A stretch of 5,249 nucleotides of DNA, from the NCBI GenBank assembly GCA_021160785.1, contig JAGHBX010000661.1:1-5249 (forward strand), written 5' to 3'. Position numbers and translations under genes: made by a program. The stretch comes from Planctomycetota bacterium (GTDB taxonomy: Bacteria; Planctomycetota; Phycisphaerae; Sedimentisphaerales; Anaerohalosphaeraceae). Each line of letters begins with the position of its first letter. Positions within the stretch are counted from its first letter, which is position 1. This document shows positions 1 to 5,235 of the stretch, in pieces. The notes beneath the pieces were generated by a model, which saw only the letters and a program-made list of their open reading frames with translations, was not told where the DNA came from and searched no databases.

Positions 1-846
1 CCCTTAAGGGTGGGGCCGGTGTATCTTGTTGACAGCGTCCTACAAGACGCTATTATTATGACTTAGGTGGCCCCCATTTGGGCGCTTTCACTGGCCCCCT
101 ATTCGGCGCTTTTCACCAGTGGATTTAACCCTGCCGAAAGCGAAGAGTTGAGAATTGGTATGCCGCGTCAAAAGATCGAAGCATCCCATCCTGTCCGTGC
201 ATTTGCGACACTCCCCTGTTGGTATTCGCTGGATGGTATCCTTGTCGAACTCCGGATATATAAAAAGCCCCTTTCTTCGAAAGTTTTAGCGAAGAATTAT
301 GCTTCGTCCAAGCCTGGCACTGCTGCCGATCTTCCACCCAGGGTCATGCCATCAGGCCCGGCGGGCAAGGGGAAATTTGGGGCATCGTATATGCATCTCA
401 AGTATTATCCAGAGTGGGATGCTCTCTGGCGGTTATCAGCGGACCCGGATATTGTAGTTCAATTCGATGATTCGCCCGTATGAGTTGTGTTCTGGCGGGG
501 AACTCGCTATGGGCCTGCCTGGGGAATGGAAAATGGCATATGGATGGCCGATCAGAGTATCGAAAACTTCAATGGCAAGGATGGCTGCATCGAACACATG
601 CTTGATTATCATTGCCGTTTTTCTCATGTGAGGATTATTGAAAACACACCCGCACGTGTGGTCGTACACTGGCGTTACCTGCCCACCTCAGCCAACGGCA
701 ATCATTCTCAGGTCAATCCCATATCAGGGTGGGAAGACTGGGTGGATGAGTATTATACCTTTTATCCCGACCAGGTTGGCTTTCGGAAAGTCGTTCTCCA
801 TTCCGATGGCGTTGCCTTATGGCCCGAAGAGGTGATCGCCCTCTGA
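1..846 (+). pseudogene. LamG-domain protein remnant, broken by in-frame stops and truncated
   Basis: One reading frame (frame 1) continues across several stops: TAG at 64-66, TGA at 481-483 and TGA at 844-846. Bases 115-300 encode the end of a LamG/concanavalin-like jelly-roll, with ELRIGMPRQK followed by YSLDGILVELRIYKKPLS, which matches the usual DGxxDExxIYxxxLS ending. After it comes a region rich in aromatic and charged residues (LKYYPEWDALWR, FDDSPV, then FWRGTRYGPAW, HVRIIENTPARVVVHWRY, GWEDWVDEYY). I recognise this from planctomycete LamG-fused proteins of unknown function, probably secreted. The frame and the protein pattern run straight through TGA 481, where an Arg codon (CGA to TGA) would restore DSPVRVVFW. 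The second TGA sits in IAL-stop-QP, and homology ends a few codons later, so the 3' part is lost. The 5' end may continue left of the window. It converges on trmD with about 50 bases between them. I am confident it is a remnant; what the ancestor did is unknown. Confidence 0.8.
68..112 (+). repeat. imperfect 24-bp tandem duplication inside the pseudogene
   Basis: The block starting at 68 (TGGCCCCCATTTGGGCGCTT) recurs with a period of 24 at 92 (TGGCCCCCTATTCGGCGCTT). There are three mismatches over the first 21 bases. The duplication is in frame and encodes APIWALSL followed by APYSALF. It lies just after the TAG at 64-66, where recognisable LamG sequence begins to fail. It is probably a slippage duplication in decaying DNA. 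Confidence 0.6.
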
Positions 847-899
847 CAGCCCTGTGGTTAATCCGGCTTTTGTCATCAAGAACTAAAGCCCGCCCGCGC

Positions 900-1586
900 T
901 CACTGATTGCCATTAATCAAATCAGGTCGCTGTTTTTTCGTTCTTTCGAGGCTTTGCTGTTTTCGCCATTCGGCGATTTTTGCATGGTTGCCGCTGAGCA
1001 GGATGTCGGGCACTTTCATGCCCTGGAACTCTTCGGGCCGCGTATATTGCGGGTATTCGAGCAGGCCCTGGCTGAAGGACTCCTCCGCCGCGGAGTCTTC
1101 GTCTCCGAGCGCCTCCGGCAGCAGCCTCACGACCGCGTCGATTATCACCATTGCAGCTAATTCCCCGCCGCTGATCACGTAGTCGCCGATGGAAACCTGC
1201 TCGGCGTCCAGCCCGATCCGTATGCGTTCGTCGAACCCCTCGTATCGCCCCGCAATCAGAATGAGCCGCTTGGCCCTGCTAAACTCCTCTGCAAGCGACT
1301 CATCGAACCGCCTGCCCTGCGGCGTAAGGAGAATGACACGACCCTTCTCATCAGCCTGCTTTTGGACATGTTCAAAACAATCAAAGACCGGCCCCGGCAT
1401 CATCACCATGCCCGGCCCGCCGCCGTAAGGTTTGTCATCGACTTTCTTGTAACTGTCTTTTGCAAAGTCCCTGATGTTGCTCAGGACGACATCAACGATC
1501 CCACGCTCACGAGCCCGCCCGAGTATTGAATAACTCAGCGGCGACTCGAACATCTCGGTAAAAAGCGTAAGTACGTCTATTCGCAT
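900..1586 (-). CDS. trmD: tRNA (guanine37-N1)-methyltransferase
   Basis: TrmD methylates N1 of G37 next to the anticodon in tRNAs reading CNN and some other codons, using S-adenosylmethionine, and so prevents +1 frameshifting. It is a cytoplasmic SPOUT-fold homodimer. Visible motifs, numbered from the chosen start, are PYGGGPGM (53-60), TPQGRR (88-93), GRYEGFDER (113-121), SIGDYVISGGELAAM (132-146), Arg154 and LLEYPQYTRP (175-184). The trefoil-knot SAM-binding segments are complete. The start at 1586 (MRIDVLTLF) is preferred because the protein then aligns without gaps to E. coli TrmD from residue 1 to about 184. An upstream ATG at 1610 would add eight residues (MAIVSSNA), and neither start has a clear Shine-Dalgarno. 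Length is 228 aa against about 255 in E. coli, with a short C-terminus. Residue 169, Asp in E. coli and the proposed catalytic base, is Glu here. The gene ends with TGA and faces a convergent pseudogene; rimM and rplS are not adjacent. Confidence 0.97.
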   Translation of the reverse strand: MRIDVLTLFTEMFESPLSYSILGRARERGIVDVVLSNIRDFAKDSYKKVDDKPYGGGPGMVMMPGPVFDCFEHVQKQADEKGRVILLTPQGRRFDESLAEEFSRAKRLILIAGRYEGFDERIRIGLDAEQVSIGDYVISGGELAAMVIIDAVVRLLPEALGDEDSAAEESFSQGLLEYPQYTRPEEFQGMKVPDILLSGNHAKIAEWRKQQSLERTKKQRPDLINGNQ

Positions 1587-1610
1587 TGCATTACTGCTCA
1601 CGATTGCCAA

Positions 1611-1630
1611 TTCCCGTTTATACGCGGGGA
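1611..1630. other. small inverted repeat just upstream of trmD
   Basis: TTCCCG at 1611-1616 can pair with CGGGGA at 1625-1630 (four G-C pairs flanked by a G-T and an A-T pair), leaving an eight-base loop. On the minus strand it directly precedes the alternative trmD ATG at 1610, so it could hide that start. No T-run follows, so it is not a terminator. Confidence 0.3.
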
Positions 1631-1643
1631 AGCAGCAGTAGGG

Positions 1644-1681
1644 TGTCCCGAGTAACCTGTCCCGATCTGTCGGGGTCGGGA
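1644..1681. repeat. clustered direct and inverted TCCCGA/TCGGGA repeats between rpsP and trmD
   Basis: TGTCCCGA occurs at 1644-1651 and again at 1658-1665. The inverted forms TCGGGG (1670-1675) and TCGGGA (1676-1681) follow. Two hairpins compete: CCCGA 1661-1665 with TCGGG 1670-1674 (four-base loop), and TCCCGA 1660-1665 with TCGGGA 1676-1681 (ten-base loop). The block lies in the 126-base gap between rpsP and trmD, where rimM would sit in many bacteria. No T-run follows on the minus strand, so it is more likely a dispersed repeat or an RNA processing or attenuation site than a terminator. Confidence 0.5.
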
Positions 1682-1712
1682 TTAGACCACCATTCCCACT
1701 ACCTAAAGGGTA

Positions 1713-2111
1713 TCAACTCGCCTTCGTATCCGTCGCGCCGGCAGCCTTCTCAGCGGCAGCTTTCTCGGCGGCAAGCTTCTCGGCCTTGGTGAAGGGTTTG
1801 CCCTGCTTTCGTGCGATCTGCAGCGCTTTGGCCCTGCGTTCCTTCTTTTCTGCATAGTGTTTGGTCGTGACCCCCAACTTCAGCAGTATCTCCGAAACAG
1901 AATCCGACGGCACAGCGCCCTTGTCCAGCCAGAACTGGACACGTTCCAGATCGATCACGACCTGCTTGTCGACGTCCTTCAGGATCGGATCGTAGTGCCC
2001 TAATTTTTCGAGAATTCGCCCGTCGCGCGGCGCGCGCGATTCGATAGCGTTAATCCTGAAAAACGGCCTGTGCCGCCTGCCCATTCTTGTCATTCTGATT
2101 TTTACCGCCAT
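1713..2111 (-). CDS. rpsP: 30S ribosomal protein bS16
   Basis: This is the small-subunit protein bS16, which binds 16S rRNA early and is needed for 30S assembly. The N-terminus (MAVKIRMTRMGRRHRPFFRI) is the family signature, followed by SRAPRDGRILEKLGHYDP (25-42) and the helix around VQFWLDKGAVPSDSV. The conserved core ends near residue 85. The protein then continues to 132 aa with a low-complexity Lys/Ala/Glu tail (AEKLAAEKAAAEKAAG), longer than the usual 80-90 aa but a common kind of bS16 extension. The start is ATG at 2111, with AGGA six bases upstream in AAAGGAAAAGTA, a good Shine-Dalgarno. A T/A-rich stretch (TATATATA, 2131-2138 region) lies upstream without a matching -35. The gene is in line with ffh and the 101-aa gene upstream and trmD downstream, probably as one transcription unit. 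It ends with TGA. Confidence 0.98.
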   Translation of the reverse strand: MAVKIRMTRMGRRHRPFFRINAIESRAPRDGRILEKLGHYDPILKDVDKQVVIDLERVQFWLDKGAVPSDSVSEILLKLGVTTKHYAEKKERRAKALQIARKQGKPFTKAEKLAAEKAAAEKAAGATDTKAS

Positions 2112-2148
2112 TACTTTTCCTTTCGAGTGCTATATATAATCAATTTCC

Positions 2149-2170
2149 GCGACCGGCCTGTCCGAGTCGC
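2149..2170. other. stem-loop in the rpsP leader
   Basis: GCGAC at 2149-2153 pairs with GTCGC at 2166-2170, and CGG 2154-2156 pairs with CCG 2162-2164, with one bulged base and a five-base loop. The hairpin lies in the 99-base gap upstream of rpsP, before its Shine-Dalgarno. It has no trailing T-run in the minus direction. It could be a leader structure or an mRNA-processing site, but no regulator motif is recognised. Confidence 0.35.
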
Positions 2171-2210
2171 AAAACACGTTACAAATGTTTACATCAGGCC
2201 CGCGGCCCTT

Positions 2211-2516
2211 TTATTCGCTTGGCGATTTCCTGCATTCAAGAGCATAACCGTTGACAAAAATCGCAAACAGCCCGCGATCGATACCGGCATCGTCGGCGAT
2301 CCTGTGTATCTGTTCGTCGGTCAGATCGCAGGCTCCGCCCTTCTCCGCCCGCGTCATAATAGCGACCGCTTTCCTGATCTGGGCCAACTCATCGCCGCTC
2401 GGCGACTGAAGCATCGCAAGTTCGCTCGAACCGCGATTGTCCTCGAACTGCCGGCGAAACTGTCGCCCGTACTCGTCGTCGGCGAAACGGCTCAGCTTCT
2501 CGATATACGCATCCAC
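2211..2516 (-). CDS. hypothetical protein between ffh and rpsP
   Basis: I do not recognise this 101-aa protein. It is acidic, soluble and predicted mostly helical, with no signal peptide or membrane segment. The N-terminal part is charged (YIEKLSRFADDEYGRQFRRQFEDN), the middle reads ELAQIRKAVAIMTRAEKGG, and the C-terminal half has DLTDEQIHRIADDAGIDRGLFAIFVNGYALEC, which resembles a small helical-bundle or helix-hairpin segment. The start is GTG at 2516, the only usable start in the frame, which is otherwise open back into the ffh tail. No strong Shine-Dalgarno is visible, but the ffh stop is only 14 bases upstream, which favours translational coupling. Position between ffh and rpsP and codon use like its neighbours support a real gene. 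The Cys and Asp/Glu residues form no obvious metal or catalytic motif. A link to SRP or ribosome function is only guilt by association. Confidence 0.75.
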   Translation of the reverse strand: MDAYIEKLSRFADDEYGRQFRRQFEDNRGSSELAMLQSPSGDELAQIRKAVAIMTRAEKGGACDLTDEQIHRIADDAGIDRGLFAIFVNGYALECRKSPSE

Positions 2517-2530
2517 CGAAATGTGCTCGT

Positions 2531-3949
2531 CTACCGCCGTCTCACTTTTCCCTTGCGTTTAATCACTCGTTTTCGCTTCGAGCGTTGTTTTATCTTCCGC
2601 CCGCCGCTCATCGCGCCGAACATATCCGTCTTGCCGCTGAGCAGGTTCTTCATACCGCCCATACCGCCGGCACTCATCGTCTTCATCATATCACGGCTTC
2701 GCTTGAACGTCTTGATCAGCCCGGCAACATCCTGGAGGTCGCGACCCGAGCCTTTTGCGATCCTCCTTCTGCGCGATGCGTCGATAACATCCGGATTGCT
2801 CCTCTCCTGCTTCGTCATCGAGTGGACGATCCCCTCCATCTGGCTGATCTCCCGCTCGTCGATATCCATACCCGCCAACTGCTGGCCCACACCCGGCAGC
2901 AACTTGAGCATACTGCCCATGCCCCCCATCTTCCTCACCGTCTGCATCTGCTTAAGAAAATCGTCAAAACCGAAGCTGCCCTTGGCCATCTTCTTCTGCA
3001 TCCTGGCCGCTTCTTCGACGTCAACTTCCTGCTGAACCTTCTCCACCAGCGAAACGATATCGCCCATACCCAGGATTCGACTCGCCATACGGTCCGGGTG
3101 AAACTCCTCGAGGTTATCGAGCTTCTCGCCCACACCGATAAACTTGATTGGCTTGCCAGTCACCGCCTTTACGCTAAGCGCCGCACCGCCCCTGGCGTCG
3201 CCGTCTAACTTCGTCAGTATCACCCCGTCAAGTTCCAGCCGCTCGTTGAACTCCTTGGCGCTGTTTACGGCATCCTGCCCGGTCATCGCATCGCACACAA
3301 GGAATATCTGGTGCGGGTTAACCGACTTTGCGATGTTGGAGATCTCGCTCATCATCTCCTCGTCGATATGCAGCCGCCCTGCCGTATCCAACACAACCAC
3401 GTCGCAGCCGGCCTTCTTCGCCTCTTTGATACCGTTCCGGGCCACCTTAACGGCGTCCTTGATCCGCTCGCTGTAGACCGGTATCTCCAACTGCTCGCCA
3501 AGGCTGATCAACTGCTCGATAGCCGCAGGCCGCTGCAGATCATCGGCCACCATCATCGGCTTCTTGCCCTGCCCGACTAATAATTTGGCCAGTTTAGCCG
3601 CCGTCGTCGTCTTACCGCCACCCTGCAAGCCCGCCAACATAATCACCGTCGGCCCGGGCGAGACAAAGTAAATCTTGCTGTCAACCGGCCCCATCAGCCG
3701 GGTCAGCTCGTCATTAACGACCTTAACCATCACCTGCCCCGGATGCAGGCTCTTGACCACCTCAGCCCCCATCGCCGCCGCCTGGCAGTCCTTACAGAAC
3801 TGCTTGACAACGTGATAGTTCACATCCGCCTCAAGAAGAGCCTTGCGAACATCACGCATAGCATCCGAAACATTAGCCTCAGTAATCCGACCACGCCCCG
3901 AAAGAGACTTAAAAACACTATTAAATTTGCCCGTTAAAGCATCAAACAT
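2531..3949 (-). CDS. ffh: signal recognition particle GTPase Ffh (SRP54)
   Basis: Ffh binds signal sequences on nascent chains, together with 4.5S RNA, and hands the ribosome to FtsY at the membrane. Numbered from ATG 3949, the 472-aa protein has an N-terminal helical domain (1-100), a GTPase domain with P-loop GLQGGGKTT (107-115), DLQRPAAIEQL (137-147), DTAGR (188-192) and TKLDGDARGG (246-255), and a Met-rich M domain (about 297-430). The M domain carries the RNA-binding signature SRRRRIAKGSG (392-402). The P-loop has Gly where most Ffh proteins have Ser. The last 24 residues are strongly basic (15 Lys/Arg). The start at 3949 (MFDALTG) is chosen because family members begin there and GGAA sits about seven bases upstream; a TTG at 3961 would add MEIA. 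No SRP RNA gene is visible in the window. The 101-aa gene follows after 14 bases. Confidence 0.98.
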   Translation of the reverse strand: MFDALTGKFNSVFKSLSGRGRITEANVSDAMRDVRKALLEADVNYHVVKQFCKDCQAAAMGAEVVKSLHPGQVMVKVVNDELTRLMGPVDSKIYFVSPGPTVIMLAGLQGGGKTTTAAKLAKLLVGQGKKPMMVADDLQRPAAIEQLISLGEQLEIPVYSERIKDAVKVARNGIKEAKKAGCDVVVLDTAGRLHIDEEMMSEISNIAKSVNPHQIFLVCDAMTGQDAVNSAKEFNERLELDGVILTKLDGDARGGAALSVKAVTGKPIKFIGVGEKLDNLEEFHPDRMASRILGMGDIVSLVEKVQQEVDVEEAARMQKKMAKGSFGFDDFLKQMQTVRKMGGMGSMLKLLPGVGQQLAGMDIDEREISQMEGIVHSMTKQERSNPDVIDASRRRRIAKGSGRDLQDVAGLIKTFKRSRDMMKTMSAGGMGGMKNLLSGKTDMFGAMSGGRKIKQRSKRKRVIKRKGKVRRR

Positions 3950-4019
3950 CGCGATTTCCAAACAATAAAGCAGGATTCACGCCCAAAAAGCGCACACATA
4001 CCCTGCAAAGAACCCAAAA

Positions 4020-4031
4020 GTGTATATACAC
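4020..4031. promoter_or_regulatory. 12-bp palindrome over the ffh -10 region
   Basis: GTGTATATACAC is a perfect palindrome that covers the putative -10 hexamer of ffh. A dimeric repressor could bind here, but the centre is simple alternating TA sequence and only one copy is present, so chance is possible. Confidence 0.35.
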
Positions 4032-4051
4032 CAACACTACTTTGCAAGCAA
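4023..4051 (-). promoter_or_regulatory. candidate sigma-70-type promoter for ffh
   Basis: On the minus strand TTGCTT (4051-4046) is followed after exactly 17 bases by TATATA (4028-4023). Transcription would start near 4016, giving an untranslated leader of about 65 bases before the ffh ATG. The match to consensus is moderate (3/6 and 4/6), but the spacing is ideal and it is the only such pair in the 130-base gap. The -35 lies inside the 20-bp direct repeat. Confidence 0.45.
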
Positions 4052-4063
4052 AAAATAACAAAT
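4044..4063. repeat. direct repeat, inner copy (ffh side)
   Basis: GCAAGCAAAAAATAACAAAT here is identical to 5061-5080, 1017 bases away. Similarity continues a few bases to the right (TCCCCAC here against ACCCAAC). It sits between the stop of the ART-like gene and the ffh promoter, and the two copies bracket the accessory gene pair. Confidence 0.85.
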
Positions 4064-4079
4064 TCCCCACGCTCTTTAT

Positions 4080-4712
4080 TTAGGGTATGCGAAACGATTG
4101 GTCAGGGTTGACGACTCGAAAATAGCCCTTTATGGAATTTGGATTTCTGACGCATATCTGGATATGATTCTTCGCACAGAAGCCCGCATTCTCGTATAAC
4201 TTTTCCCCCTCTGTGAATACCGCTCGAACCGTATCAAATTCGTAGTGCGCTTTCCCTTCCTCCACCAAGGCCTCTTGCAACCGATGTGTCATCTCAATCA
4301 CCGCACAATCCAGGTGTCTTAGCAGCAAATCATCGCTTTGTCCGGCTTGCGTGTTCTTTGGCAACGGGATGTCGGCGGCTGTCAATGCTGTTTTCAGTGT
4401 GTGGAAACTTTCCTTAATGAGTTGTAGATTCCTGGTATCCAAAAGATTAAGGCAGTGGCCGGGATCAATAACAGCCCCAAGCACGGCAGGTGTTTTCACT
4501 TTTTCTCTACAGAGGTGAGGATTATTCTTTATGGAATGCGCATACTCAATGGCCCGCTTAGGATTGTTTTCCCAGAAACAGACACCGCTGCCCAGCCAGT
4601 CATAATCATTCTTACTGAAACGAAGCTTCTTTCGCCCCCTAAGAACTTGCTCTGCAACGTCTTCATCGCAACCATGGAAGCCCAGAATAAAGGAAGGTAA
4701 AACCGAATACAT
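4080..4712 (-). CDS. ADP-ribosyltransferase-like protein, putative toxin or effector of a two-gene module
   Basis: This 210-aa soluble protein has no signal peptide. Its layout resembles the ART (DUF3990/PARP-like) fold. GFHGCD (11-16) could be the His-box. SKNDYDWLGSGVCFWE (33-48), followed by NPKRAIEYA (50-58), resembles the G-x-G-[YF]-F segment and helix of NAD-binding ARTs. FDTVRAVFTEGE (159-170) and HIQICVRNPNSIKGYF (183-198) would form the last strands near the active site. I recognise the FHGCD...DWLG...FWE pattern as a widespread family of uncharacterised proteins. The middle (85-150) holds DTRNLQLIKESFHTL and a helical stretch. Relatives usually have Tyr at position 45; here it is Cys. 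The start ATG at 4712 lies three bases after the stop of the 48-aa gene, has no Shine-Dalgarno of its own and is probably coupled. A+T content is higher than in ffh, and the pair lies between direct repeats, which suggests acquisition. ADP-ribosylation and toxicity are inferred, not shown. Confidence 0.85.
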   Translation of the reverse strand: MYSVLPSFILGFHGCDEDVAEQVLRGRKKLRFSKNDYDWLGSGVCFWENNPKRAIEYAHSIKNNPHLCREKVKTPAVLGAVIDPGHCLNLLDTRNLQLIKESFHTLKTALTAADIPLPKNTQAGQSDDLLLRHLDCAVIEMTHRLQEALVEEGKAHYEFDTVRAVFTEGEKLYENAGFCAKNHIQICVRNPNSIKGYFRVVNPDQSFRIP

Positions 4713-4715
4713 GAT

Positions 4716-4862
4716 TTACTTGTAGGGCTTCTTGAGGTTACCGTTCTTTGTGCAGATACCAGCCTTGTGGAGGAGTTCTTTGGCCTTGGCAGGATTGTTG
4801 GCGACTTCCTTTGAAGTGCTGGTAATCTTTGCCAGTAGTGCTTTATGCTCTTTCTTTGTCAT
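4716..4862 (-). CDS. 48-aa small basic protein, putative antitoxin or partner of the ART-like protein
   Basis: This short gene begins MTKKEHKALLAKIT and ends LLHKAGICTKNGNLKKPYK. It is rich in Lys and probably two helices followed by a short tail. The form A-x-x-x-LLxxAGIxTKxGxLxKPY is one I recognise from many small proteins encoded directly beside toxin-like genes, but no function is established to my knowledge. The start is fixed: ATG at 4862 has AAGGG six bases upstream, and an in-frame TGA lies two codons before it. It ends with TAA, and the next gene starts three bases later (TAA ATC ATG), so the two are co-translated. A small upstream partner followed by an enzyme-like protein is the usual antitoxin-toxin order. 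A basic antitoxin would be somewhat unusual, so a chaperone, substrate or regulator role is also possible. Confidence 0.8.
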   Translation of the reverse strand: MTKKEHKALLAKITSTSKEVANNPAKAKELLHKAGICTKNGNLKKPYK

Positions 4863-4868
4863 AGCTCA

Positions 4869-4873
4869 CCCTT
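4869..4873 (-). promoter_or_regulatory. ribosome binding site of the 48-aa gene
   Basis: AAGGG lies six bases before ATG 4862 on the minus strand. It is the clearest Shine-Dalgarno of the accessory pair and supports the 48-aa gene as the translated entry point of the module. Confidence 0.65.
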
Positions 4874-4911
4874 CTCACTCAATGGTCTCCACGCATTCAT
4901 TCTCAACCCAT

Positions 4912-4920
4912 ATCATACCA
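4912..4920 (-). promoter_or_regulatory. candidate extended -10 promoter for the accessory pair
   Basis: On the minus strand TGGTATGAT is an extended -10 element: TG, one base, then TATGAT, a 5/6 match to TATAAT. It ends 49 bases before the ATG of the 48-aa gene, giving a leader of roughly 40 bases. The region 17 bases upstream (TTTCAT) is a poor -35, which extended -10 promoters tolerate. It indicates that the pair carries its own promoter. Confidence 0.4.
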
Positions 4921-5060
4921 TAAGTCTCGACAAAATGAAAGGCTGCCTTGAGGTTTTCGCCTCCCAATAGCAACAAATCACTCTCTATCTAACAAAAAAC
5001 AGCATCCCAAGGACTTCGTCAAGCAAAAAACATCAAGTTTTTTAACTTTCCCCACAATAG

Positions 5061-5080
5061 GCAAGCAAAAAATAACAAAT
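5061..5080. repeat. direct repeat, outer copy
   Basis: This is an identical second copy of GCAAGCAAAAAATAACAAAT (4044-4063), in the same orientation. It lies about 200 bases upstream of the 48-aa gene. Together the copies frame a unit of about 1 kb containing the accessory pair. No integrase or transposase is present in the window. Confidence 0.85.
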
Positions 5081-5209
5081 ACCCAACCAATTCCCTACTG
5101 TGTGCCTCCCCAACGAAGAATTGCTGCGGATCCAATGCCACCCCACAGCCAAAATCTGTACTGGTTCAGCGTGAATCGGACAAATCCACTTCGTTGCTAA
5201 GAGACTTTT

Positions 5210-5235
5210 CTTGCCTTCGGCAAGTAGGTTTTTTT
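5210..5235 (+). terminator. terminator-like hairpin with T-run at the right edge
   Basis: CTTGCC (5210-5215) and GGCAAG (5219-5224) form a perfect six-pair stem with a three-base loop. Seven T residues follow at 5229-5235 after a four-base spacer. No plus-strand gene is seen upstream, and the spacer is longer than ideal. It may be a fortuitous hairpin or serve an element outside recognition. Confidence 0.35.

Noticed and set aside
1..10. Palindrome CCCTTAAGGG at the window edge
   Set aside because: Short perfect palindromes are expected by chance and no second copy or partner element is seen.
34..51. AGCGTC-CTACAA-GACGCT hairpin as a terminator at the left edge
   Set aside because: The stem is perfect but only six pairs, with no T-run after it on either strand; there is no gene context to support a role.
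2112..2160. TATATATA stretch upstream of rpsP as a promoter -10
   Set aside because: No -35-like hexamer lies at 16-18 bases upstream, and rpsP is in line with ffh and the 101-aa gene, so an own promoter is not supported.
2070..3208. Long plus-strand frames over rpsP, the 101-aa gene and ffh
   Set aside because: They are antisense shadows of well-recognised minus-strand genes and show no family motifs.
3950..4079. SRP (4.5S-like) RNA gene beside ffh
   Set aside because: The conserved GGAAG/AGCAG tetraloop region is not present in this gap or elsewhere in the window.
4029..5090. Integron-type attC sites around the accessory cassette
   Set aside because: The flanking repeats lack a proper RYYYAAC/GTTRRRY core pair and do not form the long imperfect hairpin typical of attC.
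4952..5199. Plus-strand open frame of about 80 codons at the right end
   Set aside because: It lacks a start codon with a ribosome binding site near its beginning, has low-complexity Lys/Asn/Gln coding from A-runs, and has no recognisable protein pattern.
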